Source: JASGTU01 sp963821815 (GTDB lineage: Bacteria; Chloroflexota; Anaerolineae; Caldilineales; Caldilineaceae). From it: DNA of 64,000 nucleotides. Numbering within the stretch: position 1 is the first letter of the stretch; each line of letters begins with the position of its first letter. The notes under the pieces are model-generated. The model was not told the DNA's origin. It saw only the letters and a program-made list of their open reading frames with translations, and did no database searches. Shown here piece by piece: positions 54,689 through 63,687 of the stretch. The stretch covers positions 186,001 through 250,000 of the forward strand of contig CAWGFG010000002.1 of the NCBI GenBank assembly GCA_963821815.1, read 5' to 3'. The position numbers and the translations under genes were made by a program.

Positions 54689-55951
54689 CTATTTCAAGCC
54701 AAGCACGCGCATGAGCTTGCGGCTGGTGAAACGCTGACGCAGATAGTGACCATACTGTTCGGCGCCCATCTGCTCCTCAGCGCTAAGTCCAAGCCCGGCA
54801 ACGTCCGTGGGTCCTCCCACGAGTTCTAGGCTATGACGCAATTGGTCGGCTGACGGTACAATGGCGGCGGCTTCCAGTATGCCGTCCCAGTTATCGAGGA
54901 TGCGCCGTTTCAGTTGGTCGTAGTCCTCCTCGGTCAAATCCAGGAATGGCGCCTGGTCGGCTATAATCGGTGCAGCTTGCTCTCCATAGGCGTCCGTGAT
55001 TCGAGCAACTTCCGTTTTACGGGATGGAAGCTGCGACGCTTCCAGTAAATTTGCCACGCCGTCGCGGCTCAGTTGTTTAATTTGATCGTACATCTTTGCC
55101 ACCAACACCGTTGCCACGCCAACCTTTGCCCCGTGCAGGATGGCTGGACGCCCTTGTCTCAGCAACTCCATCTCCCAATAGTGTGAGTAGTGGTGCTCTG
55201 CGCCGGACGCGTTCCTGGAGCTGCCCAGGTCAAGCATGGTGTATCCGGAATCAAGCAAGCCCTCCATGAGCCCGCGGATTGCCTCAGGCGAACCTCCGCC
55301 GATTGCCTCAGCCTGGCTATCAACGACTTTGGCAGCCGCTATCGTGCGCTCTTCAATATCCTCGTCGAACGGCTCATTCCAGACCAAGCTGCCGATCTTC
55401 CAGTCCGCCGCCGAGGTAAACTTGCCCACCATGTCGCCAAAGCCGGCCGCGATCATCGCACGCGGCGCCGCGGTCAACGTGGGAAGGTCGGCGAAGATAG
55501 CGCGCGGTGAGTGCGTAATAAGAGTTGTCTTGACGCCGTGGATGATGAGCGGCGCGCCCATGGAGGCGAACCCATCTACGGACGGAGCGGTAGGTACGGC
55601 GACGAACGTGTTGCCGGTTCGCCAGCTAACGAAGCGCGTGATATCGGTGATCGTACCGGACCCGACTGCGATATATGTGCGCGGTTGAGCGTCCACCGTG
55701 ACTTCCACATCGAAAACATGGTGCGCATCAGCAATGACCTCTTTGCTGTCAAAGACGATGGAAGTCAGGTCTGCACCGGATGCCAGCAGGTCTGCCTCGA
55801 CACGCTGACCGAGCGCTGCATAGGTATTGCGATCGGCAATTATGACTAGCTTGTTTAGATCGCGATTCTGGCAGTAATTGGCAAGTTCAGGGATCGCATC
55901 GTCACCTATAACAACTGCTTCTGGACGGACGGGAGTCTTCTGTTCGCTCAT
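54689..55951 (-). CDS. sn-Glycerol-1-phosphate dehydrogenase-like enzyme (AraM/EgsA family)
   Basis: A 420-residue metal-dependent dehydrogenase of the AraM/EgsA branch of the iron-containing alcohol dehydrogenase superfamily. Cofactor binding is seen in AVGSGTITDITRF and VPTAPSVDGFAS. Metal ligands lie in GFGDMVGKF (Asp), SGAEHHYSHYWE (His) and LHGAKVGVA (His). Bacterial AraM makes glycerol-1-phosphate and often sits with arabinose or polyol genes; EgsA starts archaeal lipids. Here it lies between an FGGY kinase and an SDR, so a catabolic polyol-phosphate role is more likely than lipid synthesis. Confidence 0.88.
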   Translation of the reverse strand: MSEQKTPVRPEAVVIGDDAIPELANYCQNRDLNKLVIIADRNTYAALGQRVEADLLASGADLTSIVFDSKEVIADAHHVFDVEVTVDAQPRTYIAVGSGTITDITRFVSWRTGNTFVAVPTAPSVDGFASMGAPLIIHGVKTTLITHSPRAIFADLPTLTAAPRAMIAAGFGDMVGKFTSAADWKIGSLVWNEPFDEDIEERTIAAAKVVDSQAEAIGGGSPEAIRGLMEGLLDSGYTMLDLGSSRNASGAEHHYSHYWEMELLRQGRPAILHGAKVGVATVLVAKMYDQIKQLSRDGVANLLEASQLPSRKTEVARITDAYGEQAAPIIADQAPFLDLTEEDYDQLKRRILDNWDGILEAAAIVPSADQLRHSLELVGGPTDVAGLGLSAEEQMGAEQYGHYLRQRFTSRKLMRVLGLK

Positions 55952-55984
55952 TTTGTCTCTTCCTTCAGTTAGCGGTCTCTGCCG

Positions 55985-57580
55985 TTATACTTCGATTTCG
56001 TTTGTCTCAGTTTTAAGTTGATGCAGGGCGCCCATCTCGTGCATGAGCTGCTTCAGCGCTGGATACGTACGAAGGTACTGGTGGTAGTAGGGCTCATAGG
56101 CGTTGTGATTTGTCCTATTGGGTTCGTAGACACGGTCATACGTCACCATACTGCGGGAGGCCGTAGCTAAGTCCGGGTATAGCTTAGCGCCGTACGCTGC
56201 TGCAACCGCCGAACCGAGCAAGCTTGCTTCGGGCTCAGCAGTCGTGTGCAAGCGAAGACCTGTCACGTCGGCGTAGACCTGCATAAAGAATTCGCTGTTC
56301 GTTGCACCGCCACTCACCACAATTTCGTTGGGGGAAAAATTATGTTCATTCAACCGCTCCACGATGTGGCGTATGCCATAGGCAATGCTCTCCATCAGCG
56401 CTCGAAAGACATGCCCGCGACTTGACTGTAGTGAGAGCCCCCAGATGGCTCCTCGCGCCTGTGCATCTGTGTGAGGGGTGCGATTGCCCTGGAAATAATC
56501 TAGCGCGATGAGCCCGTCCGCTCCTATGGGTACATCTGCCGCTTCGTTGTCGAGCAACATATAGGGTGAGACGCCGCGTGCTCGCGCCTCGACTTCAAGG
56601 TCTATGGCGAAGTTGCGCCGGAACCAGGAGAGGATGGAACCGGTGGATGCTTGACCCGCCTCCAACAAGTGTAGTCCGGGTATGACCGCGTCTGGAAAGC
56701 TGCCAAACGCCCCTGGAATCTGCACCTCCGCTTCGGAGAATCCCGACAGCACGTTGGATGAGCCGGTAATTAGGCCAAGCTTCTGCGTTGAGACAACACC
56801 TTGTCCCAGCAACCCTATGAACGCATCACCGCCACCGGCACATACAGGGATTCCGGCTGGTAGACCGAGTCCTTTCGCGGCTTCCAACGTCAGGAGGCCG
56901 ATAGTCTCACCTATGCGGCAGATTCTCCGCGGAAATTTATCAGCCACATCACCAAGGCCAATTGCCTCGAAGAAATCCAGCGGCCAACCGCCCTTCGTAC
57001 CATCGTAAAACCAGCGCTGTGTGACCGTGTTGATATTCAAACAGAAACGACGGGTCAGGCGATAAGCAAGCCAGTCCGTATATTCTAGCAGAAAGTCGGT
57101 GCTGGCGTAGAGTTGCGGCAGGTGGTTCTTCAGCCAGAGCGCTTTGGGCGGCATCCACTCTGCATTCATCCCTGAAGGACAGTAGCGTAGCGCAGGATGC
57201 TGGGAGCCATCGATCTGCGCAGCTTCTTCTGAAGCGCGCACGTCCATCCACAGGATAGCCGGACCCAGCGTAGAACCATCATGGTGCATGGGCACTAGTG
57301 TACACGTCGTCGCATCGGCACAGATTGCTGCAATGTTGTGTGCAGAAACAGACGCCTCTTGCATACAACGATGCGAAGCCTCTCGCAGCGCTTGCCACCA
57401 CTCGTGCGGATCCTGCTCGGCCCATCCAGGATGTGGATAGTCAGTGCCGTAGGCGCAAGAGCCGTAGCTAACGCGCTGACCGTCTGCGGTGAATAGGCCA
57501 ACCTTGACGGCTTCGGTTCCTGCATCGATTGCGAGTAGATAGGGGCCGTTCTGGATCATCATGAGACCTATAAGGATCAT
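55985..57580 (-). CDS. FGGY-family carbohydrate kinase, second copy
   Basis: First gene of the polyol operon, 531 residues. The phosphate loop is YLLAIDAGTEAVKVGLFTADG in outline (Asp-Ala-Gly core), with ILWMDVRASEEA, CAGGGDAFIGLLGQG and VSGGATNSEFFMQVYADV. It differs clearly from the other FGGY kinase in the operon, and the mid-region resembles xylulo- and erythritol-kinase-like proteins. Starts at 57580 or at ATGs six or seven codons later are all possible; AGG precedes the later ones. The araM-like gene follows after 33 bases. Confidence 0.9.
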   Translation of the reverse strand: MILIGLMMIQNGPYLLAIDAGTEAVKVGLFTADGQRVSYGSCAYGTDYPHPGWAEQDPHEWWQALREASHRCMQEASVSAHNIAAICADATTCTLVPMHHDGSTLGPAILWMDVRASEEAAQIDGSQHPALRYCPSGMNAEWMPPKALWLKNHLPQLYASTDFLLEYTDWLAYRLTRRFCLNINTVTQRWFYDGTKGGWPLDFFEAIGLGDVADKFPRRICRIGETIGLLTLEAAKGLGLPAGIPVCAGGGDAFIGLLGQGVVSTQKLGLITGSSNVLSGFSEAEVQIPGAFGSFPDAVIPGLHLLEAGQASTGSILSWFRRNFAIDLEVEARARGVSPYMLLDNEAADVPIGADGLIALDYFQGNRTPHTDAQARGAIWGLSLQSSRGHVFRALMESIAYGIRHIVERLNEHNFSPNEIVVSGGATNSEFFMQVYADVTGLRLHTTAEPEASLLGSAVAAAYGAKLYPDLATASRSMVTYDRVYEPNRTNHNAYEPYYHQYLRTYPALKQLMHEMGALHQLKTETNEIEV

Positions 57581-58016
57581 CGGGGCCTGCTGTCCTATCC
57601 ATTGTACCTGATGAAACTATAAATAGCGTACTCCTCTGTTAGGGCTTCTTCATATAAAACCGAAGGCGCTCTCCCCTCGTGCAATCTTCGTCAGTATTGA
57701 AATCTGAAAATATCTTTGCTCACAATTTCAATTCGTGCAGTCAATTTCACGTGCGGAGACGATGCGTATCCACGAAACTGTCAACCGAACTGAAGACTGA
57801 CCACAGTGGCGCATTGCCTACGCGCATTGTCGCATATCAGCGTCGGTCAAAACGCCCATGCATTTTGCTCACTGGCTGCGTACCCTTACGTATGTAGGAA
57901 TCCTAACCCGGGAAAGGCTAAAATCGTGCTAGTGTCCAGCGTACGGAATGCACTTCAGCTTGCATCTAGGACTGTGATCTTCCATCACAGTAGCATCATG
58001 CAACCCTCACACCATC
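57581..58016. other. Divergent intergenic region, polyol operon / hybrid kinase
   Basis: No gene. It must hold promoters for both directions; a TACAAT near 57604-57609 on the minus strand may be a -10. A perfect inverted repeat (57971-57991) lies just before the kinase start. Confidence 0.4.
57971..57991. promoter_or_regulatory. CRP/FNR-like inverted repeat upstream of the hybrid kinase
   Basis: ACTGTGAT (57971-57978) and ATCACAGT (57984-57991) are perfect inverted copies with five bases between. The core TGTGA-N7-TCACA resembles a CRP site, but with seven instead of six central bases. It lies 25 bases before the start codon and could equally fold in the mRNA and affect translation. Confidence 0.45.
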
Positions 58017-60263
58017 GTGACAATTAATACTATGGCCAAGCAAGACGTCCACAATCAGTCTGCACCGCTCAGCAACCAAGCCTACCTGAGCGGAGAAGGC
58101 GCTCGCGACGAATCGATGATGCAGACGGAGGCAGGGCTTTGGCCTGCACAGCCAACGTCCACCGAAGCGGTAAAACAAGCAGCGGCGCGCAAGAATCGCT
58201 ACTATGCGCTTCTGTATCGGGAAATGGCGGATCGGAGGCGCGCCGAAGGACAACTGCGCGTCAACTACGGTTTACTCAGTACATTGAGCCATGCTCAACT
58301 CCGCTTCCTCTCCGGCGCAGAACTTACCGTTGTATTTGAAGACCTGCTCGAACCACTCATCGATGTGACGGCTAGCACCTACGGCTTTATCGCTGAGGCG
58401 GAGTTGCAGGATGATGAGGCCAATGCCCATCCGATCTACTCCGCTACGACGCTGGCGCGCGTTCTTCCCGAAGCAGCGGACAGCGTCGCCGACGTGCTGG
58501 ACGAGTTGGGAGAGTCGGTCCTGGGCAATAGTCAGAACGGCCGACCGCTCATGAGCAGCTGCTCGTTTGCAGCCAGCGCGGATCTTGGCATGGATGGCAA
58601 CGAAGCGATCACCGACTTACTCGGTGCCTACTCATTTCTGGGGTTGCCGCTCTACGCCGGCGATCGTTCGGTTGGCATATTGGCCTTGGGTGGTCGCGCC
58701 GACGGTTACGACGAAGATATTGTCGAGTTGCTACAGCCTGTGCAGGCAGCCTGCACGCAAATGATACTCGCCAAACGAGCGGACGAGCGCCGACGTGAAG
58801 CAGAGACTGCACTGGTAGAGGAACGAGCCTCGCTAGCAGAGCGGGTCACCGAGAGCACGGCTGAACTGCGCAAAGTCAACGACGAGCTGCAGTACGCCGT
58901 GCGCGCCAAGGATGAATTTTTGGCCATGGTGAACCATGAGTTGCGTACACCGCTCAACGCGATGCTCCTCTTGACCGAAGTGCTCTTCAAGGGCATCTAC
59001 GGCGACTTGAATGAAAAGCAGCTCCGGTCTGTGCGCGATATCTCCGAGAGTGGTCGCCATCTGCTCAGCCTGATAACAGACATACTTGACGTCTCGAAAA
59101 TGGAGGCGGGAAAGCTCGAGCTGGATCTCGGTCCCTGCGATGTTCGCAGCGTCTGCAAGGGTAGTGTGCAGTTGGTGCAAGGCATGGCTGACAAGAATAA
59201 CCTTCGCATCGATGTTGATATCGAAGAGAGCGTCCAGACTATCCGCGCCGATTCCCGCAGGCTCAAGCAGATGCTCGTCAACCTGCTTTCGAATGCGGTC
59301 AAATTTACGCCGGCTGGCGGCTCAATCGGTTTGGAGGTGAAGGGCGACAAGATCAGCGAAGAAGTTCGCTTTACAGTATGGGATACCGGCATTGGTATCG
59401 CCAAGGAAGACATAGAAAAGCTCTTCCAGCCATTTGTGCAAATTGACAGCGGACACACGCGACAATATGGCGGGTCCGGTCTGGGGCTCGTTCTGGTTGC
59501 AAATATGGCCAAGATGCATGGTGGCAAGGTTACGGTCGAAAGTGAGATTGACAGTGGTAGCAGCTTTGTCATTTCGCTGCCTTGGAAAGAGGAAGACGAA
59601 GAGGATGACGGACTTGAACTGCTGGGTCTCTCACGATTCCGTTCAGCACAACCTGGGCACCGTCGCCCTTCCACAAATATAGGGCGCCGACGACCTGCGC
59701 TGAGCGATTCTGAGCCGCTCTTCCCGAGCTCGACGACGAACGAGTCTAGCGTCACGAATGGCACAACTAGCGTGCGAAACAATGGTTCTTCTGAGCCACA
59801 ACCCATCTCTGCAACTGTTGACCGGCCACAGACGAAACGTCCGCCGACCATTCTCATTGTGGATGACAACGCACCGAATGTCGATGCGCTAGCTGAGTAC
59901 CTGTGCATTCATGACTGCGAGCTTGCGGTGGCGCACGACGGGCTGGACGCCATTCGAAAGGCGAGCGAACTGCAGCCGTCCTTGATTCTCATGGACGTGC
60001 AAATGCCCGAGATGGACGGCATCGAGGCTACACGACGCATACGTGAAATACCGGAACTAGCGAATTCGGCCATTGTCGGATTGACTGCTTCCGTGATGCC
60101 GGGTAACCAAGAACGGTGCCTCGCGGCTGGTATGACCGACTTCCTGGGCAAACCAGTTGACCTGGACAGCCTGGACCGTGTCATTTATCAGTACGCCGGA
60201 ATCGGACCCCAGTCCGCAGAACATCAGTCGCCGCAGGTCAATCTGTTGCCAGGCGACGACTGA
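58017..60263 (+). CDS. Hybrid sensor histidine kinase with GAF and receiver domains
   Basis: A 748-residue cytoplasmic signal protein without clear membrane helices. In order: variable N-terminus (1-75), GAF-like sensor (about 90-260), coiled coil (about 262-300), HisKA with the phospho-acceptor His307 in MVNHELRTP, ATPase domain with LLSNAVKFTPAGG and GGSGLGLVLV, a Ser/Thr-rich linker, and a receiver domain with Asp660 in LILMDVQMPEMDG. The start codon is GTG at 58017; an ATG five codons later is possible. No separate response regulator is adjacent, so output may go through its own receiver or to the cyclic-di-GMP protein encoded next. Confidence 0.92.
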   Translation: MTINTMAKQDVHNQSAPLSNQAYLSGEGARDESMMQTEAGLWPAQPTSTEAVKQAAARKNRYYALLYREMADRRRAEGQLRVNYGLLSTLSHAQLRFLSGAELTVVFEDLLEPLIDVTASTYGFIAEAELQDDEANAHPIYSATTLARVLPEAADSVADVLDELGESVLGNSQNGRPLMSSCSFAASADLGMDGNEAITDLLGAYSFLGLPLYAGDRSVGILALGGRADGYDEDIVELLQPVQAACTQMILAKRADERRREAETALVEERASLAERVTESTAELRKVNDELQYAVRAKDEFLAMVNHELRTPLNAMLLLTEVLFKGIYGDLNEKQLRSVRDISESGRHLLSLITDILDVSKMEAGKLELDLGPCDVRSVCKGSVQLVQGMADKNNLRIDVDIEESVQTIRADSRRLKQMLVNLLSNAVKFTPAGGSIGLEVKGDKISEEVRFTVWDTGIGIAKEDIEKLFQPFVQIDSGHTRQYGGSGLGLVLVANMAKMHGGKVTVESEIDSGSSFVISLPWKEEDEEDDGLELLGLSRFRSAQPGHRRPSTNIGRRRPALSDSEPLFPSSTTNESSVTNGTTSVRNNGSSEPQPISATVDRPQTKRPPTILIVDDNAPNVDALAEYLCIHDCELAVAHDGLDAIRKASELQPSLILMDVQMPEMDGIEATRRIREIPELANSAIVGLTASVMPGNQERCLAAGMTDFLGKPVDLDSLDRVIYQYAGIGPQSAEHQSPQVNLLPGDD

Positions 60264-60402
60264 GCGCCGGCACATCATTTCCGCGTCATAGCCACGACGA
60301 TTCGTTGTAGTGATGCATCATCGTGACCGAACGGCGGACTCAATGCACATTGCACCTGAATGATGAACAAGAAAGCCATACCTGTTCCTTGGTTATGTCG
60401 CT

Positions 60403-63195
60403 ATGAAGCACATGTCGATGCAGGCGAAGTTATATACCTTACTAGTCATTCTCGTCGGGAGCGTATTTGGCGCGTGGCTGCTGGGGAATTTTCCCATCGA
60501 GCAGAAAGTAGCGTTGGTTGTCGCGGCAATCATCGCCTCGGCGCTGCAGATCTTCAAAGCGGAGGGCGCGACGACGCAAACCAGCTTCAACCTGAGCTGG
60601 ATTGCGTATGCCATCGTGTTTATGCAGTTTGGCATGGCAGCCGCGTTCGCCGTTATTTTCGTCGCCCATCTCACCGAATGGTTCTGGTACCGTTATCCGT
60701 GGTACATTCAGGCCTTCAACATCGCGTCCTTCGCCATAGTTGTGGCTGCCGCCGCCATCGCAGCCCGGTTCAGCCTTTTGTTTCTCGGTGCGACCTCATT
60801 TGGACAGGTGTTGTCCACTCTAGTGGCGTTACTCGTTTTCACCGCCGGCAACCATGTACTGGTGGGTCAGGCTATCCGTCTCAACAATGGTCGCTCCATT
60901 TCCGACCAGAGCACAGAGAGTCAGCAACTAGCCAACCAGGCATTCCTGATGGATTTTGGCCTGCTTTGTTTGGGCGCCAGCGCGGCTTTCTTGTGGATGA
61001 TCAATCCATTCACAATCGTATTCTTGTTCGTGGTCGTCTATCTACTGCACAGAGTGTTGCGTGTGCCTGCGCTGGAGCGCGAGGTGTATCGTGACCCGAA
61101 AACGGGTCTCTACAATGCAGAGTTCCTCAACCGAAAACTGCGCAAAGAACTGCTGCGAATGCGACGACCTGACAGGCCACTCTGCGTTGTTATGGCAGAC
61201 CTGGACTTGCTGAGAGAGATCAACAATACCTATGGCCACATTGCAGGCGATGCGGTTATCAAGAAAGTGGCACAAATACTGCTGGTGCTGTCCAGGGAGT
61301 CCGATGTTGTGGCGCGCTTCGGCGGAGAAGAATTCGTCGTACTCATGCCGGATACAACGTCCGGTGAAGCGTATGTGCTGGCTGAAGCTATGCGCAAAGC
61401 CATCGAAGTAGCCGAGTTTACCGTGTCGGACGACATCACGCCAATCAAAGTGACTATGAGCTTCGGAATTGCCGAATGTGAAGATGCAACCCAACAACCC
61501 GTAGAACTCCTCCACGATGCGGATCTGGCCATGTACGAGGCCAAAGAACTCGGTAGAAATCAAAGCTGTGTCTATGATAGTTGGACACCGGAGATCGCTC
61601 CCATTGAAGCATACGGAACAATACTTGCGAAGGCTGATAACCAGATGTCTACAAAAAACTCCTCAACCCAATCAGACGCCGTCACCAGCACAACAGTGAC
61701 GCAGATAACGGATTCCATGTCACAGGCTGGGCGCAAACAGCGGACAACATTGCCGTTTGAAACCGTGGAAAGGCAGGGCGATCACCGCAATGCCGTGAAT
61801 TGGTTTGTCGGCGGCATGGTCGCGATCAGTCTGATACTGACCGTCGTGCTTGTGCGCCCTATCCCGCTAATGGATATTGCCGGCCTGCTGCTATTTGTTG
61901 CACTGGCTGCAACGCTCGAATGGCTGGGTACGGAGGACAACTCCATCATCATTTCAGTGCCCACGTCAACGGCTACCTTGATCGGGGCGACGATGCTATT
62001 CGGGCCGATTGGGGCATTGACCACTGGACTGGCGATTGCGGCTGTCGCCCAATATCAGCGCCACTGGTATTTGGATCGCTTTGTTTTTCGGTCTACTAAC
62101 CTTGTGCTTGGCGGGTTGGTCTGCGCAGGTCTGCTCACCGTTACCGGTGTTGTCTACCTCGAACTGTCCATCATGTGGCAAGTATTCGTTGCCAGCGCCT
62201 GTGCGTTGGCATTCTTTGTTAGTAACACAGCGCTTGCAGCGGCGTACGGGAGTTTCTACAGCAGTCAGCCGTGGTATCGGATCTGGTATGAGCGCTACGT
62301 TCGCCAGGTCTACCAATACGCCGGAATGGGCTTGCTCGCTTTCTCGCTTATCTACTTCTACTTACTCGTCGGTGCATTGGGCGTCCTGATCATGCTGATT
62401 CCGCTGGCGCTGCTCCACTATGGCCAGCGCGAGTATCTCCACGCGACGAAGCAGTCCATCATTGCGCTGCAGGCAACCTACGATGAACTAGAGACGAAGA
62501 ATCAGGAGATCGAGAAACTGAATGAGGAATTGCTGCTCGCGTTGGCCAGCACCATCGACTTGCGTGACCCGGATGTGATCGAACATTCGCGCCAAGTAGC
62601 TCGTTACGCGGTAATGACAGCAGAGGAAATGGGCTTGGATCGGGACCACCTCAATATGGTGCGCCGCGCCGGCCTAATGCACGATATCGGAAAGTTGGCT
62701 ATCCCGGAAGCGATCCTCTTCAAACCGGACCGGCTGACCGACGAAGAGTACGAGATAATTAAGGAGCATGTCACCATCGGCGCGGACCTGCTCGACGATT
62801 TCGTAACCCTGCAAAGTGTTGCTTTCTCTGTTCGACATCATCACGAACGTTGGGACGGCAACGGCTATCCCGACAGGTTGGCAGGCGAGGAGATACCTGT
62901 CGAGGCTCGCATCCTAGCGTTGGCCGATTCAGTGGAAGCCATGGCGTCGGATCGTGCATACCGAGCCGGCATGGACGTTGACGAAATACTGAAAGAGGTG
63001 ACCGCCATGTCCGGTACACAATTTGATCCTGACGTTGTGGCGGCATTTGGCCGGGTTATCGAGAAGCGCGGGCGGGAAACCATCGTAAACTCTGCCCGTG
63101 AGCAGTTTGAACTCGATGATTACACTGACCGTGATGAGGTGAACGAGCTGGATGAACTCTTCTTTATGGATGAATCAGTCCTCATGGAGCTGTAA
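60403..63195 (+). CDS. Membrane cyclic-di-GMP protein: 2 x membrane module, GGDEF and HD-GYP
   Basis: A 930-residue protein with an unusual order: membrane module 1 (about 8-220), GGDEF diguanylate cyclase (about 225-395, intact GGEEF at 307), polar linker, membrane module 2 (about 465-685), coiled coil, and HD-GYP phosphodiesterase (about 710-900, HDIGK at 760, GYP at 821). Both catalytic motifs are intact, so it could both make and break cyclic-di-GMP. The two membrane modules look alike (for example YPWYIQAFNIASFAIV and HWYLDRFVFRSTNLVL), suggesting fusion of two related sensors. It lies 140 bases after the hybrid kinase. Confidence 0.92.
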   Translation: MKHMSMQAKLYTLLVILVGSVFGAWLLGNFPIEQKVALVVAAIIASALQIFKAEGATTQTSFNLSWIAYAIVFMQFGMAAAFAVIFVAHLTEWFWYRYPWYIQAFNIASFAIVVAAAAIAARFSLLFLGATSFGQVLSTLVALLVFTAGNHVLVGQAIRLNNGRSISDQSTESQQLANQAFLMDFGLLCLGASAAFLWMINPFTIVFLFVVVYLLHRVLRVPALEREVYRDPKTGLYNAEFLNRKLRKELLRMRRPDRPLCVVMADLDLLREINNTYGHIAGDAVIKKVAQILLVLSRESDVVARFGGEEFVVLMPDTTSGEAYVLAEAMRKAIEVAEFTVSDDITPIKVTMSFGIAECEDATQQPVELLHDADLAMYEAKELGRNQSCVYDSWTPEIAPIEAYGTILAKADNQMSTKNSSTQSDAVTSTTVTQITDSMSQAGRKQRTTLPFETVERQGDHRNAVNWFVGGMVAISLILTVVLVRPIPLMDIAGLLLFVALAATLEWLGTEDNSIIISVPTSTATLIGATMLFGPIGALTTGLAIAAVAQYQRHWYLDRFVFRSTNLVLGGLVCAGLLTVTGVVYLELSIMWQVFVASACALAFFVSNTALAAAYGSFYSSQPWYRIWYERYVRQVYQYAGMGLLAFSLIYFYLLVGALGVLIMLIPLALLHYGQREYLHATKQSIIALQATYDELETKNQEIEKLNEELLLALASTIDLRDPDVIEHSRQVARYAVMTAEEMGLDRDHLNMVRRAGLMHDIGKLAIPEAILFKPDRLTDEEYEIIKEHVTIGADLLDDFVTLQSVAFSVRHHHERWDGNGYPDRLAGEEIPVEARILALADSVEAMASDRAYRAGMDVDEILKEVTAMSGTQFDPDVVAAFGRVIEKRGRETIVNSAREQFELDDYTDRDEVNELDELFFMDESVLMEL

Positions 63196-63279
63196 CTCCA
63201 GGCTGACGTGCTTCCCTGGCACTGGCGGCGAAAAAGGGCGCCGTAGTTTTCTGGGACAGAGAACGCAATACACAATTTG

Positions 63280-63303
63280 GCCGGAACGCGTACTCGTTCC
63301 GGC
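63280..63303 (+). terminator. Hairpin downstream of the cyclic-di-GMP gene
   Basis: GCCGGAACG (63280-63288) pairs perfectly with CGTTCCGGC (63295-63303) around six bases. It is followed by TATTCTATG, not a clean T-run, so it is a weak terminator candidate. Confidence 0.45.
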
Positions 63304-63504
63304 TATTCTATGCTTGGTACCAGTTTTAGGGACCAGTGGCTAGTAACCCAAGACAGCAATGACAGTCGAAATCTGTGACGATACAGCACGCTGCTCAACA
63401 GCAAATTACCCGCTCGGTCACCTCCGAGCAGGCGCATCCAAGTACTATTCTGTCGCAGAGGCGCTGCGGGTAAGCAGATGCCGACCGCAATTGTCTCTGT
63501 AGTA

Positions 63505-63687
63505 CTATCGCTTGAAAAGGCGACTTAGCAGCTCGCTGCTGACCCGCTGCAGCTTCTCAATGGTCATATTTTCATTCTGAGAGTCTGAGACAAAGGGATA
63601 ACGAATCTGTTGCACTGCAACCTGTTCATCCTGTGCTTCAACGACCTCGTCATGGGCAGGGTTTCGATCCGTGCTATTCCAATTCAT
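63505..63687 (-). CDS. Possible small protein, 60 residues
   Basis: A short frame with GAAGG six bases before its ATG. The product is polar (many Glu, Gln, Asn) and ends in a basic amphipathic helix, SSELLSRLFKR. I recognise no family. It is in otherwise empty sequence, which slightly favours a real gene, but it could be chance. Confidence 0.35.
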   Translation of the reverse strand: MNWNSTDRNPAHDEVVEAQDEQVAVQQIRYPFVSDSQNENMTIEKLQRVSSELLSRLFKR

